Origin: CADCVT01 sp036389155 | GTDB taxonomy: Bacteria; Actinomycetota; Thermoleophilia; Solirubrobacterales; Solirubrobacteraceae | Reading direction: 5' to 3' | Assembly: GCA_036389155.1 (NCBI GenBank) | Contig: DASVQN010000021.1 | Span: 1 to 64,000 of the forward strand | Length of the DNA: 64,000 nucleotides | Translations under genes and position numbers: made by a program | Part shown: piece after piece, positions 59,967 to 64,000 of the stretch | Layout of the letters: each line of letters begins with the position of its first letter | Numbering within the stretch: the stretch's first letter is position 1 | The notes under the pieces: generated by a model | Told to the model about the DNA's origin: nothing | Database searches by the model: none | What the model saw: only the letters and a program-made list of their open reading frames with translations

Positions 59967-61520
59967 GTGAAGGTGCCCGACGCGGCCCCTCCGGGGGAGG
60001 AGGCGCCGAAACCACCCCTCCCGCTCACCACGTTGGAGATCAGCGTGACCAAGGAGACGGTGGTCGCCAGGATCCGCCTGGGGGATCGCGAGCTCAACGC
60101 CGTCGAAGGGGACGTCGCGCTGCCAGAACGGCGCCGAGCCACGATCGACCTCCTCGCGGGCCTCGTCCGCGAGGCGATGGACTTCGACCCGCTCAGCGAG
60201 GAGAACAGCCTGCGGGAGGACCTCTACCGCAACCTGCTCTCACTTCTCGGGCAGGAGCTGTTCGACGCGCTGTTCACGGGCGACGTCCGCAGCCGTGTGG
60301 TCAACGAGCTGAAGCAGGCCCGCCTCAGGGAATCCCGGCTCCGGCTGCGGCTGTCGTTCGACCATGCGCGCGACAGCAAGTGGCTGGCGCGCCTGCCGTG
60401 GGAGTACCTGCACACCCCCGCGGAGCTCAAGGAGTTCGGCGGCGGCAGCTTCCTTTCGACCGAGACCGAGCTAATCCTGAGCCGGCGTTTAGAGGTCGGC
60501 ACCCGCGAGCTCGGCATGCACAGCGCGCCGATCAGGGTCCTCTTGGTCTGCGCCAGCCCGACGGCGCCCACGGACGAGGATCCACCTCTGCGTGAGGTCG
60601 ACCCCAATCCGATGCGGGATGCCCTCCAGCGGCTCGCGGGACCCGAAAAGGGGTACATCGAGCTGGCAACGCTCGTCGACGAGAACCCGCCGCCGCCGGA
60701 TCAAGCACCGCCCGACTACCAGTGGACGGCCACGAGGGAGGCCTTCGGCAAGGTCGTCAAGCAGTTCGACCCCGTCCTGATCCACTTCATGGGGCACGGC
60801 CGGTGCTCCCACCAGCACGGGGAGCTCGCTTTCTCGAAGACGAACGGCAAGCCCGACTGGGTGACGGACCGGGACTTCGCCTGGATGTCCTCCCAGAGCG
60901 AGGCGTTGCGTGCCGTGTTCGTCCAGGCGTGCGAAAGCGCGCTCCCGGACTTCTACGTCGGCTTCTCCGGCGTCGCGCAGCAGGTCGCGGCCCAGGGCAT
61001 CCCGGCCGTGGTGGCGATGCAATACCGGATCGCGGCGCCCGTCGCCGACGTGTTCGCATCGGCCTTCTACGAGGCGCTCATGCGCGACGAGGAAGCGGTT
61101 GACCTCGCCGTGAAGGCCGGCCGGGACGCGATCCGCTCGCAGACAGGCGCCGACGAGAGCCTGAGCTTCGGCCTCCCCGTCCTCTACCTGTCCGAGTACA
61201 CCGGCATCGCCCGCCAGGGGACTCCGACGATCCGCGTGCGGCCGGCGTCCGGCCGGCCGCGGCCGTGGCACGGGCGGTGCCCTCACTGCCGCACCGCCTT
61301 TCAGTCCGGCGCCAAGTACTGCGCTCACTGCGGCAAACAACTGCCCCCGTACTGCGGCAACTGTGGCGAGGACGTCTCTCCCGAGGCCGCGTACTGCACG
61401 GCGTGCGGAGAGTCCGTGACCGAGCCGCCGCCGCGCAAGGACACGGCGAGCGAGACGCCGTCGGATACGTCGGTGCCTTCGGAAGTCGTCCAGGCGTTCG
61501 AAGGCCCCGGCGCCCTGTGA
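59967..61520 (+). CDS. CHAT-domain (caspase-like) protease with double zinc ribbon
   Basis: 517 residues from GTG 59967, starting on the base after the previous stop (GTG 59973 is an alternative). The N-terminal 180 residues are a helical leader with the LPWEYLHTP motif typical of CHAT proteins. The CHAT domain has its catalytic dyad at H277 (HFMGHGRC) and C322 (VFVQACESALPDFY), with VSGVAQQ-like FSGVAQQVAAQGIPAVVAMQ and the ESLSFGLPVLYLS end. Residues about 432-478 carry four C-x2-C zinc knuckles (CPHC, CAHC, CGNC, CTAC). CHAT enzymes are caspase-fold cysteine proteases often found in bacterial cell-death systems. The next gene starts inside its stop codon. Confidence 0.9.
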   Translation: MKVPDAAPPGEEAPKPPLPLTTLEISVTKETVVARIRLGDRELNAVEGDVALPERRRATIDLLAGLVREAMDFDPLSEENSLREDLYRNLLSLLGQELFDALFTGDVRSRVVNELKQARLRESRLRLRLSFDHARDSKWLARLPWEYLHTPAELKEFGGGSFLSTETELILSRRLEVGTRELGMHSAPIRVLLVCASPTAPTDEDPPLREVDPNPMRDALQRLAGPEKGYIELATLVDENPPPPDQAPPDYQWTATREAFGKVVKQFDPVLIHFMGHGRCSHQHGELAFSKTNGKPDWVTDRDFAWMSSQSEALRAVFVQACESALPDFYVGFSGVAQQVAAQGIPAVVAMQYRIAAPVADVFASAFYEALMRDEEAVDLAVKAGRDAIRSQTGADESLSFGLPVLYLSEYTGIARQGTPTIRVRPASGRPRPWHGRCPHCRTAFQSGAKYCAHCGKQLPPYCGNCGEDVSPEAAYCTACGESVTEPPPRKDTASETPSDTSVPSEVVQAFEGPGAL

Positions 61521-64000
61521 CCGCAGAACCGCCCCCCACGACCTGCCCGCGGTGCGGGGAGCAGACCGAGCGACGCGGCCCCTGCCGGAGGTGCGGGCTC
61601 GAGCTGACGTGTCCCGAGTGCGGCGAACGCCATCGCGACCCCCTCGGCTCGCGCTTCTGCTCGTCGTGCGGCACCGAGATCGCCAAGCCGGTGTGGCCGC
61701 CCCCGTCCCCACCACCCGGTGAGCATGAGGACGACGAGGAGGACGAGGACGAGCGGAAGGTCGCCTCGGCGGTCAAGGACCTGTTCAGCACCCTCGACCC
61801 CCCACAAGCGGTGTCTTCGCTGGCCGAGCGCGCGGCGAGCCGCGGCAAGCGCGTCATGCGCACGCTGCGACGGTCGACGGTGGGCATCCCGGAGCTGTAC
61901 AAGCAGCTCGGCGAGGCGTTCATCGAGGCCCAGCGCTTCGAGGAGGGCATCTCGGCATACGCGTCCGCGTTGAAGGAGGAGAAGGACCGCGTCAAGCAGC
62001 GCGAGGTCTATGCCTCGCTCGCCGAGTCGACCGCCCTGGTCGCCGAGCGCGCCCCCAGGTTGCGGGCCAAGGCCGTGCGGGTCGCGTTGGAGGCCTCGCT
62101 TCACGCGACGGACGTCCTGTCCTCGACGATCTGGACCGTCCGCGAGCTGGTCGACGCGGAGGTACTCGACAAGGACGGGGCGTGGATCGCCAACGAGTGG
62201 TGGCCGAGGGTGCGGGACGTCGCGCACGGCGCCGACCTGGTGCAGTCCGCCGTCCTCGCGGGCCGCGCAGCGCTGTACATCGGTGACAACGTCGCGGCGA
62301 TGGACCTCTTCCGTGAGGCTCGCGAGCTCGACCCGACCGCGGCGCAGTCGACGGCCCAGCGGACGCTGCGCGGCCCGTTGATCCCCGAAGCCCTGCTCGA
62401 GGTGGCGCCCGCCGAAGCGCACTGGCTGCTCGCCCAGATGCTTGAGATCGTCGGCTACGACGAGCGGGCGCTGGACGAGATCGCGCATGCGCTGGAGGCG
62501 GGGTTCCCGCCGCAGAGCGACGAGGAGCTGCGGGCGCGCGAACTCGGGGTCGAGTTGCTCCAGCGCGCAGATCGCCCGTCGGATGTCGCGGCCGCGATGC
62601 TCGACCTCGCGCTGGCCCTCATCGAGCGCGACCGCGTCGACGAGGCGACGGCGCGGCTCGAGCAGGCAACGGAGATCGCGCCTAGCTCGTCGCAAACGTG
62701 GTTCCTCCTGGCCGAGGCCCACCGTCTGCGGAGCGACATCCCGCAGAGCCCCTACATCGACAGGGAGGCGGTCGAGCGAGGACGGCTGGCGGCCATGCAC
62801 GGCTTCGCGGTCGCTGAGCGCGTCCAGGAGGCGTGGCCGTATTGCGTGCTGGCTCTGCTCGACGACGGGTGCGCGAAGACGTCCGACGACTCGCGCCCGT
62901 GGATCCTCGACGGCCTGCTCGCCGCCGAGCAGGCGCTCGCGGTCGACGCCCGCAGCGCGGACGCGTCCGCGCTCTGCGCGCGCTTCTGCCGCGAGCTCGG
63001 CCTCTTCGCGAGCGCCAGGCACTCGGTCAAGCGCGCTGTCGCGGCCGGCGGCGGCAGCGTCCTCGCCGCGATCGAGGACGTTCGGCTCGCGGTCGAGCTG
63101 CACGATCGAGACGCGCGCGAGAAGCTCGAGCGCCACCGCACCGCGCTCCTGGGCCTGGACGGGGGGCGGCACCTTCTCTCGGGGCTGATCGACCTCCTGG
63201 ACGCGCAGCCCGGCGAAGCGCTGCCGCAGCTCGCCCGCGCGCTCAAGCGCGATCCAACAGAGCCCACGGCGCGCCTCGCGCACGCGCTCGCGACCGAGCT
63301 GACCGCCGGGCCGGCAGCCGCGGCGGAGCTGTACGGCGCACTGGCCGACGATCTGTCGGAGAGCCCTCACACTTATCGCGTCCACCGTGCGTGGGCCGCG
63401 GCGCTCGGCGGCAAGCCGCAGGAGGGTGCGCGGCTCTTCGAGCAGCTCCCCGCCGCGACCTCGCCGGACCCCGCCCAGCGCTCAGCGGGGCTGGCGGCGT
63501 GCGCGGCGGCGGAGGGCGACCGCAAGGCGCTGCGGCGTCATCTCCAGAAGGCGGTCAAGGCCGTCCGGCACCGCGGCGACGCGTCGACCGTCGCGCTGTT
63601 CGTAAGGGTCCTCGAAGGCCGCGCGGAAGACGCGGAAACGCTCGGGATCCTCCGCAAGGCGCGCGAGGCGGCGGAGGCCTATGTCCGCGATGCCCCCGAG
63701 GTCGACGGCCTGCTGGCCGACGCTCGCCGTGAGGTGGACGCCGGTGACGACGGCGCGCCCGGGCTGCTCGCCCTCCGCGCGCGGCTCGCCGCGCGTGACG
63801 GCGACTGGCAGGTCGCGGCCGACCTGCTCGGCCGGATCGACCGCCTCGCGTCCGACGTGCCTGCGCTCGTCGAGCGACGGGCCGAGGCGCTCCGCCGCTG
63901 CAGCGAGGAGGCGGAGGCCTCCGGGAAGGTGCGGGCGACGGAGAAGGCCCAGGACGCACTGGCGGAGCTCGGCTTGGCGAAGAGCTGGGAGAAGGACGTG
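61517..64000 (+). CDS. Zinc-ribbon plus helical-repeat (TPR-like) protein, 3' end outside window
   Basis: GTG 61517 overlaps the CHAT stop (GTGA). The frame is open to the window end: 828 residues without a stop. Residues 1-60 hold three zinc-ribbon pairs (CPRC/CRRC, CPEC, CSSC), similar in style to the ribbons on the CHAT protein. An acidic linker (EHEDDEEDEDE) follows. The rest is helical repeats resembling TPRs (YKQLGEAFIEAQRFEEGISA; WLLAQMLEIVGYDERALDEI; QTWFLLAEAHRLRSDIPQSP; LCARFCRELGLFASARHSVK). It could be the sensor or scaffold of the CHAT protease. The end of the gene and any following genes are not visible. Confidence 0.85.
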   Translation, partial: MTAEPPPTTCPRCGEQTERRGPCRRCGLELTCPECGERHRDPLGSRFCSSCGTEIAKPVWPPPSPPPGEHEDDEEDEDERKVASAVKDLFSTLDPPQAVSSLAERAASRGKRVMRTLRRSTVGIPELYKQLGEAFIEAQRFEEGISAYASALKEEKDRVKQREVYASLAESTALVAERAPRLRAKAVRVALEASLHATDVLSSTIWTVRELVDAEVLDKDGAWIANEWWPRVRDVAHGADLVQSAVLAGRAALYIGDNVAAMDLFREARELDPTAAQSTAQRTLRGPLIPEALLEVAPAEAHWLLAQMLEIVGYDERALDEIAHALEAGFPPQSDEELRARELGVELLQRADRPSDVAAAMLDLALALIERDRVDEATARLEQATEIAPSSSQTWFLLAEAHRLRSDIPQSPYIDREAVERGRLAAMHGFAVAERVQEAWPYCVLALLDDGCAKTSDDSRPWILDGLLAAEQALAVDARSADASALCARFCRELGLFASARHSVKRAVAAGGGSVLAAIEDVRLAVELHDRDAREKLERHRTALLGLDGGRHLLSGLIDLLDAQPGEALPQLARALKRDPTEPTARLAHALATELTAGPAAAAELYGALADDLSESPHTYRVHRAWAAALGGKPQEGARLFEQLPAATSPDPAQRSAGLAACAAAEGDRKALRRHLQKAVKAVRHRGDASTVALFVRVLEGRAEDAETLGILRKAREAAEAYVRDAPEVDGLLADARREVDAGDDGAPGLLALRARLAARDGDWQVAADLLGRIDRLASDVPALVERRAEALRRCSEEAEASGKVRATEKAQDALAELGLAKSWEKDV

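Noticed and set aside
61325..63385. 686-residue minus-strand frame at the window end
   Set aside because: Antisense of the zinc-ribbon/helical-repeat gene, which is open without a stop for 828 codons and overlaps the CHAT stop in the manner of a coupled gene.
1..64000. CRISPR arrays and rRNA genes
   Set aside because: No regularly spaced short repeats and no rRNA-like sequence were seen on either strand.

Overview
The window is GC-rich (about 70 percent) DNA that looks like an accessory region of a high-GC Gram-positive bacterium. I think an actinomycetote of the Thermoleophilia / Solirubrobacterales type is most likely. This rests on very strong G/C third-position codon use, many small exported Cys-containing proteins, GTG starts with ATGA/GTGA overlaps, and an actinobacterial-style conjugation set (VirB2-like, VirB6/TrbL-like, PrgI-like, VirB4-like and a TraG/VirD4-like coupling ATPase). 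The taxonomic call is inference; there is no rRNA or other marker gene here. It reads as a conjugative element or plasmid plus layered integrated elements, not as core chromosome.

Layout. 0-2.7 kb: a small protein with a RHIM-like amyloid tail, an exported protein, and a broken secreted lysozyme-Hint protein. 2.7-6.7 kb: a type IIG/IIL-like restriction-modification gene divergent from a replication-relaxation-family gene, with a large nested inverted repeat between them (candidate oriV or oriT). 7-18 kb: membrane and secreted proteins, DUF2188, LGFP repeats, a broken endonuclease/exonuclease/phosphatase enzyme, an animal-type haem peroxidase, and two copies of a 47-residue membrane peptide gene. 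19-26 kb: inverted repeats, a DUF3072-like gene, the coupling ATPase, a lipoprotein, a sigma factor fused to a zinc-finger/membrane tail, and a large exported protein. 26-31 kb: broken membrane and secreted genes, an XRE regulator, and IS481 and HNH remnants. 31-37.6 kb: AlpA-like excisionase, a frameshifted tyrosine integrase, and a possible defence cargo (two unknown proteins plus SIR2-TPR). 37.7-42.2 kb: a 4.3 kb segment bounded by 150 bp direct repeats that carry a tRNA-Pro(GGG) 3' half; it holds DUF2294, an ECF sigma factor, a ricin-type lectin and a Vps62-like protein. 42.2-48.9 kb: the conjugation operon. 49-56.4 kb: integrase and GGDEF scars, a YhgE-like membrane protein and an 1829-residue secreted trypsin-like protease. 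56.7 kb: a tRNA-Ser(CGA) 3' half, another attachment-site scar. 57-59 kb: a broken DUF4238 gene and a small protein. 59-64 kb: an intact, tightly coupled three-gene operon made of an unknown 299-residue protein, a CHAT (caspase-like) protease with two zinc ribbons, and a zinc-ribbon plus helical-repeat protein that runs off the window end. This last operon is the best candidate for an undescribed defence or cell-death system.

Many accessory genes carry single-base frame disruptions, while about 30 kb of long genes (restriction-modification, conjugation, protease, CHAT operon) is uninterrupted. Either local sequence errors or genuine decay of captured cargo would explain this. Coordinates given for broken genes span the reconstructed gene.
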